From Anisus vortex (lineage: Eukaryota > Mollusca > Gastropoda > Planorbidae), in NCBI GenBank assembly GCA_949126835.1, contig OX421500.1, positions 19,381,167 to 19,445,166 of the forward strand: 64,000 bases of DNA, read 5' to 3'. The translations under genes were made by a program, and so were the position numbers. This document shows positions 34,495 to 45,898 of this stretch, piece after piece (the stretch's first letter is position 1; each line of letters starts with the position of its first letter). The notes beneath the pieces are model-generated. The model was not told where the DNA came from. It made no database searches and saw nothing but the letters and a program-made list of their open reading frames with translations.

Positions 34495-35125
34495 CTTTCA
34501 TTGTTTAATGAATATTTAAGCAACCAAATCTTGATCAGTTTCGATTAGTTGTGTTAGCACTGTATTGGCTACACTATCTCAACTTTGTGGCCTACAGAAA
34601 CACTCTTTAATTTGACGTAACATTTGTGATGTACATATATCGCAGGGACTGAGTGGGATTAGATGAATGAGGCTTAGTTTTATTCAATAGATTATTACTT
34701 CATTTTATTAATCTACAGTTTCTCTTAGCTTTAAGAACTTTGGCAATTATCTGAATTTGTTTATTTTTTTTTGTTTCACAGGAGCCAATAGTATGTTTTA
34801 TATATATCGGCTGAAGAATTAAGAAAGAAACTTCAATTCTTAAAGATGATCTATTTAATCTTTCAAGTCATGTTATTTTTCAAAGAGAACTAATGTAAAA
34901 TGTATAGAGTGGATTAAAAGTATATTGAGCATGAAAAGATTAAACTGAATTGAATTCGTTTAAAAAATTAAAGTTGGTATTTTGTGTTATATAGTTTACT
35001 GTAAAGCTCAGTTAAATAAATAGTTATGTATACAATTTGGTGGCGGAATTTATTGCTAAAAAAAAAAGTGAGGTAAGAAGTAAAAGACCTTCAAATCAAA
35101 ACATCACTACAGCCTTTTAGATTTC
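34495..35125. other. Intergenic DNA
   Basis: AT-rich, nothing recognised. Confidence 0.4.
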
Positions 35126-35460
35126 CTGGCTGTTTGCTTAATTGCTTAATTCCTTTGGTTCCTTGTGGAACATAGGGCCTCCGCAACAGCTCTCCAGCGC
35201 ACTCGATTCTGGGCAGCCTTTTTTAGTTCACCCCATGACAGGTTGCAGTTTGCCATTTCCTCCTCACAGGAGCGTCTCCAGGTGGTCTTCGGGCGACCAA
35301 CCCGTCTTTTTCCTTGAGGGTTCCACGGCAGAGCCTGTCGCGTGATGTCCTGTGGGGGCTTCCGTAAGGTGTGCCCAATCCACCGCCACTTTCTCCTGGC
35401 GATCTGCTCTGTTCGAGGGGATCCTGATTTGTTCTTCGCCACAAGTCGGTGTTCTTTCTT
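35126..35460 (-). mobile_element. 5'-truncated LINE tail, family 2
   Basis: The minus strand 35442-35146 reads ARRKWRWIGHTLRKP, then KRRVGRPKTTWRRS and NRVRWRAVAEALCSTRN, the typical C-terminal end of jockey/CR1-like polyproteins in invertebrates. Nearly 100 codons remain open, so insertion is fairly recent, but the rest of the element is absent. Confidence 0.85.
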
Positions 35461-36135
35461 TCCTGGCTGTAGGCCTTTCTTATTGTATTGTTGTGTTTAT
35501 TTCTTTTTTTTAAAGGACTGTGTGTTAACTTTTCTTTTACGTTTATGTAAGTCTAATTGAAAGACAACTCTGTATGGGAGAATCCCGACATCCTATCTCT
35601 ATAAACATAGTGTTTACCTTTGTCCATTCCGCGAAGACAACATGAAGAATAAACACGCACTTTACCAGATAAAATCTTATCTTATTTTCTCCATTGTTCG
35701 ACAAATTAGGCTAAATTTGATAACATTAAGAAACGAAACTACTAAAAGTTAAAACTCTTATAAAAAATGGAAATTGAGAAACATTTCTATACTTATTAGC
35801 TCATTAAGACGTGTGAGAATTAGCATCATTAAGATTATGTGTCCGGGAATATCCTAAAGAAATATTTAGTTTAAAAATAGATTCGTCGTGGAACATTAGT
35901 GTCCATTTTTTAAAATTTATTAAATACTTCAATGATTTTGGGTCGAGCCGATTTGGGGTTGGAAATTGACACTTTGGTAATACTTGTGTAAATTGGGTCT
36001 GCCACTTTGAATTAATGGCAACACAGGCATTTGCCGGGGGCGCAAAACAATGTGGGTGCCACCTAATATTTTACAAATATACAAAAAGTGAACATAATAA
36101 ATTCGTTTCAATATAGTGCTTTAAGAAGCGAGAAA

Positions 36136-37642
36136 TAGAGACCGACCAAAACCAATTTTTTTGTTTCGGCCGAAAACGAAACCATACCTAATGTAATTAA
36201 TTGACTTTCGGCTGAAACCGAAGCCGAGACTTAAAATGTCACTACACATTCGGCCGAAACCGAAACTGTAACAAAAAAATAGGTAAATAGAAAACGTCAC
36301 ACAAAAGATTAAAAAAGACTGCATATTTTTGTGTAATATTATCTAGTTTATGAGTGCTCTATGTAAGTAAACCAGACAACCAGGGATGTTAATATTGTTT
36401 TTTCTCAAAACCAATTTTCGGTTCTATAAATCCGATTTCAAACAGGGTTTTGGTTCCCCCTCCCCTCCTGCCCCTGGGCAAAGTAAGTTATTGGTAAAAA
36501 AAGGACAAATTTGCGTAGATTATACTAAAAACATAATTTTCTAAACTAAATCAATAGAAAGGACCATTGATCCTTAGAACCTGGTGATTTTGAATTATGA
36601 GAAATCAAAAACTGTATTGTCATGAATTTAAAATTTAGACGTAGAATATATAGACTATAATTATAATATAGATGTGATACAAGTTGCACACACATTAAAA
36701 GAATATTTGTATACAGCTTATATAAAAAAAATCCCATAAAAAGAATGAACATTTAAAACAACAACCTTCCATGCGCTGTATAGTTGCTTTTTTTTTTTTA
36801 TTGCAAGTTGCTTTTCAGTGTACATTAAATTAAAGGCCTGTTTAAGTTTGAAAAATACTATTTTTAGGTCAGTTTTACCGCTATTTATTAAAACTGAACT
36901 GATTGAAGGGTTTAACGTGGAAGATACAAATGAAACACTAAATATGACCTCTTTTTGTCTCTCTATGTCTGCTTTTGAAGTCCAAGCAACTAACAACCCT
37001 ACGTCTGTCGGTCTATTTGTCTGTTAGGAGCGTTCAGCATCAGTGGGGAAATTCCAGTGTTTTTTTTTCTTTTCGAATACGGAGATCAAATAGCTGTTCC
37101 GACGACTAGTGTTAACATCTGCGTTTGCTGTTGTATGCGCTTGTATCGCAAATTCACAAGCAATATTCGGGATTTGAAAAAGAACAAAAAACAATAGACA
37201 TATAAGTCGCCTCTGACAAAAGAGTGTTTGCAAGGAATATAATGTTAATGAATTGCTTTGTGCGAATCAAACAGGGTTTAAAAATATTTGTTCGAGATAA
37301 AAAGATAAATAAATCGTGGGACACAGTTATGAATGATTTCCTCTCGAATTCCGGTTTTCGTTTTACATCCCTACTTCACACAGATTAATTCACAACAGCT
37401 TAACTTAATGAAAGTATCAATAAGAGTAAAAGATGCAGCAAAAGCGTAGCAGTCTGAATTTTGAAAGTTAAAATAGCTATTCGGCTGACGACCGAAAGTC
37501 AATATCAGTTTCGTCCGAAACAGTAAGCAAACCGAAAACTAACCTTTTGGCTTCGGTCAAAACCGAAACCACACCGAAACAGGCTTTTTGCCTACTTTCG
37601 GCACCAAAATCGAAGCCGAAACCGAATTTCGGTCGGTGTCTA
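36136..37642 (+). mobile_element. Non-autonomous hAT-like element with CCGAAA palindromes, copy 1
   Basis: Termini TAGAGACCGACC and GGTCGGTGTCTA are inverted repeats, flanked by GCGAGAAA (36128-36135) and GAGAGAAA (37643-37650), an 8-bp target duplication with one mismatch. The first and last roughly 150 bp are packed with TTTCGGCCGAAA-type palindromes. No transposase. The middle is unique but shared, inverted, with 40550-41922. Short frames rich in FGFGR come from the palindromes. Confidence 0.85.
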
Positions 37643-38214
37643 GAGAGAAATAAAGATTATAAGAAAAGATAGTCACTTTTAACGGCACACAATGATGCAT
37701 GCTTTTATGTCAAATTTTCCAGCTCATAAATCATAATATGTTGCCAATAGATGTAAGAAATTCATAGTACATCTAGATACAATCACTATAACCCAATACA
37801 GCAGGGGTCGGCGCCCTTTTGCTTACAGTGTGCCAAACTAGGATTTCTAAATCATTCAGCGTGCCAACAGCGTGAAAGTCAAACTGATTTATTTAGTGCC
37901 GCATCAAGACAAAAACAAAGGAGCATTTTAAAGAAATTCATTAAAACGTTATATATTTAATAACAAAATAACCTGTTTGTTATTATCATCATTCATAGCT
38001 AATACACAATTTCATTTCTCAACGCACACTTTAATGTTTAATGTAGCAACATTTTAATTTAGTTGTCAAGATATAACTCTAATTATTTGACCTATTATGT
38101 GCCCCTCCCCCTTTTTTTTTCCAAAACCAATAATATAAAAAAAAATTAGTTTTCTTTTTCGAAATTATTAGTTGTTGATGTTTAGGGTGCAATCGTTCAC
38201 CAGTGCAGAAAAAG

Positions 38215-38472
38215 CAAAGTATCCTTCGGACCAAACTGATTATAGGGCTGGTGAAGCAGCGTTCACCAATTTCAGTGGCCACGGCATACAAGTGGATGTG
38301 TAGCCAGCACAATGCCCAGCCGCCTATACTTTACCCCAACTAATGTCAGGTACCCATTAGAGCTGGGTAGACTCAAGGACACCCTCAAGTCCTGGGAAAA
38401 AGATCCCGGTTACACCGGGATTCGAACCCAGGGCCAGTCGAGCGCGCTGCCGGTCGGCTACCGCGCACCGTC
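38215..38472 (-). mobile_element. tRNA-derived SINE, family 1 (reverse)
   Basis: The reverse complement opens with GGTAGCCGACCGGCAGCGCG (A box), then GGGTTCGAATCCCGG (B box), the body CTACCCAGCTCTAATGGG and the tail GGTGAACGCTGCTTCACC. The copy looks close to full length. Confidence 0.85.
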
Positions 38473-38649
38473 CTCAGCCCCATGACGTGCACTATTTACC
38501 CCCCCCCCCCCCACATGGGACCTCTATTTGCTTACCATTTGTCCTCTCCAACCTTTCGATCCTTACTTTACAAAACTAATTTGTCTCTCCTCCAATCTCG
38601 CAATGTTTTTGGTCTTAAGTCTCAACATCTTCCAGTTTATTATCTAGGC

Positions 38650-38872
38650 CAGGCGTCGGCAACCTGCGGCACGCGTGCCAGACTTGGCACGCCGAGCAAT
38701 TTTCCATGGCACGCGTATGACCTTAAAAAAATGGCAATTAAATAATATTTTTTTTTTATATAAAAAATTGATTGCTAGAAACTAGAGCAGGATTCTTTCT
38801 AGGCTGTTGGCACGCTGAAGGACTTAGAAATCCTACTTTGGCACATAATTATCAAACGGTAGATTACCCCTG
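38650..38872. mobile_element. hAT MITE (CAGGCGTCGGCAACC), 223 bp
   Basis: Starts CAGGCGTCGGCAACC and ends TTACCCCTG. ATCTAGGC is repeated perfectly on both sides (38642-38649 and 38873-38880). Carries the subterminal TTGGCACGC blocks of this family. Confidence 0.85.
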
Positions 38873-38880
38873 ATCTAGGC

Positions 38881-40107
38881 TATACTGGCTATAGGGCCTA
38901 TTGTCATATAATGTAAACTCTTTTTACTCGCAATAAGCGGCTAGAGTGTTTACCATGATGTCTTATCAATTTAGATTGTATTGTAAAAAGTGAGGTTAGA
39001 TTATTTATACACCTCTTCACCCCACAACTCGTTGCCACCTCATCCATTTACTCATTTCCAGCTACAGCATGGCCGCTCTGTTATATTAGTTATACGATAT
39101 GACTGGGCAGTCGCCGGTGACACTAGATTATATGAGTCTTGTCAAACCTGCTGTAGCAGTACAGCTGACAGTTACATTTAGTCTTTTAATTGCTTATACA
39201 TTTTAGCAACTAATTAAAATAAAAAACGCTTATATATTCTTTTTAAAAAAAAGTTAATTAAGGTAAATAGCCAATGTTCTCGAAAAAACGCCAATATCCC
39301 AAGTTGGGGTGGAAAAACCCAAGATCTTGGGAAAAAGGCGAAGGAGGCAAGGGGGGGGGGTAATCACTGCTCTAGTACTAGTAGGCCCTATTACCTATAC
39401 ATTTGTTTTTAATTTGATCTCACCATGAGTGAGATTTCCGCCAATATATTATTTAAATTTTTACACATTCACAGTAACAATCAACGAAGTTTAGCGAAAA
39501 AGATACGAAGTAATCATACAAACTGGTTAGTTAATGTAATGTTTAAAAATGTACATATACATTCTTTAGTCATATAATATTTATATAAATGTCAACTATC
39601 TTTCATAGTTTGAACATCTGAAAGATATAAATTGTAAGCCATTTGTTGTTCTAAAAGGAAACAAAAAAGAAACTTTGGCCTATTAGAAATATAAAGCACA
39701 AAAAAACTGGTAAATTATCTCCCTTTAAATAAATTATCCAAATTTGATGTTCGTGATGCCAAACGAGTTAATTTTTATTAATATAACTAGTGTTGCTTTT
39801 AAATTATTATTCCTTCATTCCAATTCAGCATTATGCTATTTTTTCAATGTGTAATTAGATGTATACAATAAATTTACGTTGTAAATAAACATTTTCTGCA
39901 TTAATTAAGTCAATTTAAGGAGTTCATTTTTTTTTCAACATTAATAATTACAACAATTACATAGTACAATGCTAGTATATAAGTCTGTCATTTGTATTAC
40001 AATAATAAAACAAACAAATTTGTTTTAGAAATAATTATAATTTTGCTTAATTAAGAGAGATGAACAGAAAAACTCTTTTTAATGTAATTAGTATGTAAGC
40101 TTATCAA
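38881..40107. other. Interior of the hAT relic, noncoding
   Basis: AT-rich sequence inside the 4.7-kb relic with a G-run at 39351-39360. No coding remnant recognised here. Confidence 0.4.
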
Positions 40108-40540
40108 TTAATGAGCGCCTTTTCCTTGAATGCTCTTCGCTAATTGTTCAATGTCAGGTACATATTTAGTCACTTCTGAGTGGTCAAGTTTAAGTGACCT
40201 CTTGGTATGCTTAAAATAGCTTTCAAGTGCGATGAAATATGTTGTTAACTAGTGTCAATTAAAAGAAAAGCTGAAATTATAGCGAATGCCTTGCAGTTGA
40301 CAACAGATGATTTTGCCAAGCAGCTATTTCTTTCAGATTTTTCCGCAAATCGTCAAATTTCGAGGCCCATTTTTCGGATGTTTAAAATGTAAAAAAAATG
40401 CCAATATCCCTCCACCATAAAAGGATCCAGATCTAAGTAGTTTGTTTTAAGATTAAGCCATTGAGGCTCGAAGTGGTATGGAAACATGAGTCCATGAATT
40501 TGAAAGTCTTGCCTTCTTTTTTAGAAAAGTCTGCTTTAAG
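40108..40540 (-). pseudogene. hAT transposase C-terminal remnant
   Basis: On the minus strand the last stretch reads YFIALESYFKHTKRSLKLD, HSEVTKYVPDIEQLAKS and IQGKGAH before a stop at 40108-40110. This resembles the ending of hAT transposases, with a VPDI-x2-LA motif and a terminal His. Upstream, after stops, LKQTFLKKKARLSNSWTH at about 40460-40540 abuts the nested element, which split the gene. The assignment rests on pattern only. Confidence 0.45.
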
Positions 40541-40549
40541 GCTTCAGTG

Positions 40550-41922
40550 TAGAGACCGACCGATATTCTTCGGTTTCGGCGCCGAAAATAAGAACAAAAA
40601 ATTGTCGATGTGGTTTCGGTTTCGGCCAAAGCCAAAATATTAGTTTTCAATTTGCTTACTGTTTCGGCCGAAACTGGTATTGACTTTCGGTCATCAGCCG
40701 AATAACTTTTTTAACTTTCAAAAATGAAAATGCTACGCTAGTGTTGCATCTATTACTCTGCTTATTGATACTTTCATTTACTTAAAACTGTTGCAAATTT
40801 ACCTGCGTGAAGTAGAGATGTTAAACGAAAACCGGATTTCGGGAGGAAATCATTCATAATGGTGTCACACGATTTATTTATCTTTTTATTTGAAAAATAT
40901 TTGTAAACCCTGTTTGATTAGCACAAAACAATTCCTTAACATTAAATGCATTGCAAACACTAATTAATCAAAGGCGACTCATAGGCATATTGTGTTGTTT
41001 TTTCAAAGTCCGAGTATTCCTTGCAATACAAGCACAGCAACAGCAAACACAAATGTTAAGTTACAATTAACTCTATCGTTGCCGAGAAAGAAAAAACAGG
41101 TGGAATTTCCCCATTGACGCTGAGCGCTCCCAACAGTCAAAGAGACCGATAGACGTTGTTAGATGCTTGGACTTCAAAAGTAGGTCATAGAGAGACAAAA
41201 CGAAGGACATATTTAGTGTTTTATTTGAACCATCCCCGTTAAACCCTTCAATCAGTTCAGTTTTACTACAATAGCTGACAATATTTGTCTAGTGGTAAAA
41301 CTGAACTAAAAAGAGCCTTTTTCAAACTTAAATATTATTTTAATGTGTGCAACTTGTAACATACTTATATTATAATTAGAGTCTATATAAGTCTAAATTT
41401 TAGATTCATGACAATATTGTTTTTGATTTTTCACAATTCAAAATCACCAGGTTCTAAGGATCAATGATCCTTCATATTAATTTGGTTTATAAAATTATTG
41501 TTTTAGTATAATCTACGCAGATTAGTCTTTTCCTACGTATAACTTATTTTGCCCAGGGGCAGGAGGGAGGGGAGGGGGACCCAGAACCCTGTTTGAAAAA
41601 GGATTTGTAGAACCGAAAATCGGTTTTGAGAGAAAACGATATTTAACATCCCTAGTTCTATGGTTAATTTACATAGAGTACCCATAAACTAGTTAATACT
41701 CTATTACATAAAAATTTGCATTCTTTTTTAATCTCTTGTATATCATTTTCTATTTACCTATTTTTCGGTTACGGTTTCGGCCGAATGTGTAGTAAAATTC
41801 TCGGTATCATCTTCGGTTTCGGTCGAAAGTCAATTTATAACGTTCGGTATGGTTTCGTTTTCGGCCGAAACCGAAAATTTGTTTTCGGCCGAAACCGAAA
41901 ATTTGTTTTCGGTTGGTCTCTA
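40550..41922 (-). mobile_element. Non-autonomous hAT-like element with CCGAAA palindromes, copy 2 (inverted)
   Basis: Inverted ends TAGAGACCGACC and GGTTGGTCTCTA with a perfect 8-bp duplication CTTCAGTG (40542-40549, 41923-41930). The interior matches copy 1 in reverse (for example the block around TGATTTTGAATT). Nested in the 37802-42535 relic. No coding capacity. Confidence 0.88.
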
Positions 41923-41930
41923 CTTCAGTG

Positions 41931-42330
41931 TACTTCTGAAAACGCTCATCTATCTTAATTTGCCATAAAATAGGGAAAAAATTAAATGTTTTGAAATTGA
42001 TTTCACGGCAAGATGTGTCCGATTTCAATGCAAATCCATTCTAGTGGTCTAACGCTTCAAGTGCTTTTCGACCCCGTCCTGTGCATGCATGCTTAACTCA
42101 CTGAAATGTGTCGCCACGTCATTCCGAAACATCTGCTTCAACGTTCAGATCTCCCCATTCAATACCGGAAATGTTGTGTTTTTTTTTCATCAAGATACAC
42201 ATTAATTTCTTCCAAACAAGGACTTTACGTATGCTCCGTATCACTTTCTTATAGAAGAGACTTAAGAAACTTTAAAATTGACTCTTTTAACAATAGTTTC
42301 AATCATAGATCGCAAGTCTATTGATGGAAG
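41931..42330 (-). pseudogene. Possible hAT transposase internal remnant
   Basis: The minus strand carries open pieces in shifting frames: NISGIEWGDLNVEADVSE, then DVATHFSELSMHAQDGVEK and FPILWQIKIDERFQKYTE. The last joins, across the nested element and its target duplication, to the piece at 40460-40540. Helical, charged segments fit a transposase but I see no decisive motif. Confidence 0.35.
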
Positions 42331-42543
42331 TTAGCATACAAACATTCCTGAACTTTAACAGTCGACGCCCAGTATGATTACCATGTAGTTAGCCACGCAG
42401 CACTAATTAATTATGCTGACGTACGTTGTTTTGACTTGTAATTTAAAAATCTCATTCTTAGATATCTGTCGCGTGCCACTGAAAATCCTTTTGCGTGCCA
42501 AGTCTAACACGCATGTCTTTGGTTGCCGACTCCGGCAATACAG

Positions 42544-43480
42544 CACATCATTCTCTCCCCTAGTTCTGTCTCACTCGCCTACTCGCTGCGGTGTCGCTAG
42601 CAACAAGGGGACTTCACTCCTTTCAATCGACAGACGTTGACGACCGAACACTCGGCGGAAGTCGCTTTAAGCATACACAGTGCCAGACGACAAGGGGAGA
42701 GTAGTCAGTAGTAAAGGAATAAAGAAAAAGTGTTTCACCTAATTAACTTTTTGGATTATCTTATCTTACTTGACAGCCAATATATTGTAAGTATATAACG
42801 GTAAGTCGATTTCAATTTTACTTATACAAAAACTGCTTGTGTTTAGCTTTGAGCGATTATTTGTTTTCTTAGTAATTGCTTTAAATCGAAATGTAATCTC
42901 TAGTAGGGAAAATCAGACTCGTAAAATGTTCGATTTCCCATACCGCCCATAAGTATTAAGTTTATAATTGTTGCAGCAATATATTACATTTTATGAAATA
43001 ATTATTTTTAATTTTAAGAATGTAGACTATACTTTAAACCGGATTCCTAAAGTTGACTTTAAAATTAGGTCCTAGAGTATTTAATCTTAAGCTTATTATT
43101 TTTATTCTTTAACAGTTTGTCATGCACTAAATAATTATTGTGCATTTATTCACTTATTATTGATAGAAGTTATGTCATACAAATGTAAGCTCACAACAAT
43201 AAAACTGCCTGTGCTACTTATTTTACCATGATACAACAAATAAATTTAAACGTGTGAAGTTTATATTGATATTTCTTTGTGCAGTTCCTCTAAAACACGT
43301 GGGTTTATGTGTTTGTGTAAAAAACAACAACAACTAAATCTAGATTTGTATATGTATTACACACATGTCCCAACATTGTTGGCAATAAATATACTTTCAT
43401 GGGCGTAAACACAGAAAACAATCCTTGTGTTGAGGTGGGTGAATACATTAATATTTCAAATGAATGTTATCAATCACTAA
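42544..43480. other. Intergenic DNA right of the hAT relic
   Basis: 42544-42730 is less AT-rich (CTCACTCGCCTACTCGCTGC) and may belong to another old element. The rest is AT-rich with nothing recognised. Confidence 0.4.
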
Positions 43481-43484
43481 CTCA

Positions 43485-43765
43485 ATCCTCTCCGTGCCAG
43501 GTGACGCTTCAGGCGAAAACCAGAGATCTCCAATCTATCTCGGTCCGCTGCAGCTCGAGGGGCCGTTTCTAAATTCAGGCCTGTCTAGCCTTCAAGTTCC
43601 TCTCCACCTTCTTTCACATGTTTCCTTAGGTCTTCCTTTCGACCTTTTTCCCCAGAGGGCGGAAGGGAGAGGGGAGTTCACCTCAGGGCTGTCCTGGGTA
43701 GGGAGTCAACTGACATTCTGCAGGCGTGTCCCATCCGTCGCCATCTCTTTATTAAGGTGCACTCT
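43485..43765 (-). mobile_element. 5'-truncated LINE tail, family 2, frameshifted
   Basis: The minus strand reads, over several frames, RWRRMGHACRMSVDSLPRTA, a GKK/RKEDLRKHVK block and AAADRDRLEISGFRLKRH, equivalent to the tail at 35126-35460 but with indels. The 143-aa plus-strand frame at 43464-43895 is its antisense. Confidence 0.7.
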
Positions 43766-44826
43766 GCTAGTAGCGGGAATGAATGTTATGGTGCGAAAGA
43801 AGGAAGGCAAGCGACGCCCATGTTCTTTTTATGTAAGCTTAATATTATGCAATTTGTATGCTGCCATTTTGTTTTTTCTTTGTAACATCCTATAAAGACC
43901 TAGCTAAGTCTTCAGAGAAAACGTTTTCCATACCGGTATTGAACCTTTCTTTATATTTATTTCAACTGGCGTCATGAAGATTATTGCTTTAGACATTTCC
44001 CTTGAGACCAATCACTATTTCTCCACTGAAGCTTGAACACACAACACACCTTTCTTCATACAGCCCACACGAGTCAAGACTGTCATTCTCTTCTGAAAAT
44101 TTTACGCGTACATTATATATAGATAAACACAATAAACACACACAAAGACAACACATTCACAACAAACAAATTACATACATACATATAGGGCACGTTGGCT
44201 AACGCGCTGAATGCCAATAAACACATTGCTCTAAACCAGTACCATGTCTTGTATATTGTTGTTGCTTCTTTTTAATGTGTGAATAAAAAATGTAGTGGCA
44301 TTGCACGCTACTTTCCAATTCGTTTGTTTTCCACTTAGCTCAATCTATGGCTAAGCGCCAACCTTTCAAGTTTAAATTAAATAAGTGCAGCATAGTTATG
44401 AGGCAGTGGCATTTAAATGTAAGCTCTTAATGGATTTTTTTTATGCATGCGTGTACATTTGGCTTTTCAAGAGACGTTTACCTATAGCTCGGTGTGTTAG
44501 CCCTCGCAAACTCCTGCGAGGGGGGGGAGTCAACGTTATTTCCACACTATCTTCACTTCAAGACCACCTTAATAAAATATACCGTTTTAACGGTTGTAAC
44601 GGAAGACAAGCGCCCAATCAAGCAAAGCAGAGATCAATCAAGTGTAACCAACCGCAAACTTTTCAGAACACCACTAACCTAACCCTAAAACTAACAATGA
44701 AGTTGTTGTGTTTTTTTTTTCTTTTCAAAAGTTCCGCGTGTCATGAGCAGTCGTAGAATATTTCACCTGACTGGGATCTCTGGCATTGTATAATGTGTCA
44801 GTGATCAATCGATATGTTTTTTTTAG
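43766..44826. other. Intergenic DNA
   Basis: AT-rich, with a G-run at 44520-44527. No exon recognised. The 123-aa frame at 44385-44756 has no domain-like pattern. Confidence 0.4.
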
Positions 44827-45137
44827 TATGAAATAAAGTCATTGAATGAAATAAAGTCATTGAATGAAATAAAGTCATTGAATGAAATAAAGTCATTGAA
44901 TGAAATAAAGTCATTGAATGAAATAAAGTCATTGAATGAAATAAAGTCATTGAATGAAATAAAGTCATTGAATGAAATAAAGTCATTGAATGAAATAAAG
45001 TCATTGAATGAAATAAAGTCATTGAATGAAATAAAGTCATTGAATGAAATAATGTCATTGAATGAAATAAAGTCATTTAATGAAATAAAGTCATTGAATG
45101 AAATAAAGTCATTGAATGAAATAAAGTCATTGAATGA
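44827..45137. repeat. 18-bp minisatellite (about 17 copies)
   Basis: The unit AATGAAATAAAGTCATTG is almost perfectly conserved over about 17 copies, with single changes (ATGTCATTG near 45053, GTCATTTAATG near 45075). Open frames on both strands (LNEIKS, MTLFHS) are products of the 18-bp period. Confidence 0.97.
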
Positions 45138-45429
45138 GAAGAATGTCTCATAATAGAGATCAAAAAGAATATTTATATATTATGCAATATATAAAATGGT
45201 TCCGGAAAACAGGTGTTTTTTAATATATGACAAAATGTTTGTTTAGTTTGGAGCTAATAGAAATAATGAATAACTTTATAAAAGAGTTTGAGAAGAATGT
45301 CTCATTGTAATAGGATCAAATACAATATGAAAGCCCGTTAAAGAATGATTCAGGGAAAAATGGTGTTTTTGAAATATGACACAATGGTTGCTTATTTTTT
45401 AGGTTATACTAATTATAGTTTTAAAAAAA

Positions 45430-45898
45430 CACTGAGCTATATATACATGGAGTGCTCAAACTACTATAATAAAGAAGAAAAAAGAGGAGAAAATGCGGAC
45501 TTCTAAATATAGATTAGTGCACTGTACTTCATTGAGCTATATATACATGGAAGTCCAAAAATATACAAACTTTTCGTAATTGCGTCATTGAAATGTGCTA
45601 AAAATGAACAAATTTAAACTGAACATACATGATATGCGAGTAAATTGTGTTAATTTTAATGAGTACTGGATTCATTAATTTAATGGCGAAGTCAAATAAT
45701 GAAATGGTTGATGATTTTAATGGATAATGCTTTAAATACCACAGATATGTTAACTGAGTAAGTAATTTAAATGAATATTTATTGTTTAGACATGTATATA
45801 TAGCTCAGTGCCCAACAGTGCACTTATCTATATTTAAAATTCCACATTTTCTCCTACAATTCACTTTCTTTGAGCACTCCATATATGAGAGCTCAGTG
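45430..45898. mobile_element. Fold-back MITE with about 110-bp arms
   Basis: The left arm from CACTGAGCTATATATACATG to about 45550 is the reverse complement of the right arm 45788-45898, sharing GGAGTGCTCAAA, GGAGAAAATG and AATATAGATNAGTGCACTGT. Each arm itself ends in a second copy of the GAGCTATATATACATG motif. Flanked by A-runs on both sides. Confidence 0.85.

Larger units (their letters stand above)
37802..42535 (-). mobile_element. Relic hAT transposon with nested insertions
   Basis: The left end CAGGGGTCGGCGCCC and right end GGTTGCCGACTCCGG are diverged inverted repeats of the CAGGGGTCGGCAACC type, and CAATACAG flanks both sides (37794-37801 and 42536-42543), a perfect 8-bp duplication. 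Inside are a reverse SINE (38215-38472), a short MITE (38650-38872) and the second TAGAGACC element (40550-41922). Minus-strand coding remnants near 40108-40540 and 41931-42330 look like transposase. Subtracting the insertions leaves roughly 2.9 kb. Confidence 0.7.

Noticed and set aside
34191..34548. Three frames of 105-112 aa (NTLTL, MSKCL, FNVKV repeats)
   Set aside because: Artefacts of a 15-bp satellite whose period is divisible by three.
36121..36324. FGFGR-rich frames here and at 41716-42028
   Set aside because: Translations of the palindromic transposon ends, not protein genes.
43464..43895. 143-aa plus-strand frame
   Set aside because: Antisense of a frameshifted LINE tail.
44798..45153. 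Repeat frames MTLFHS and LNEIKS
   Set aside because: Artefacts of the 18-bp satellite.
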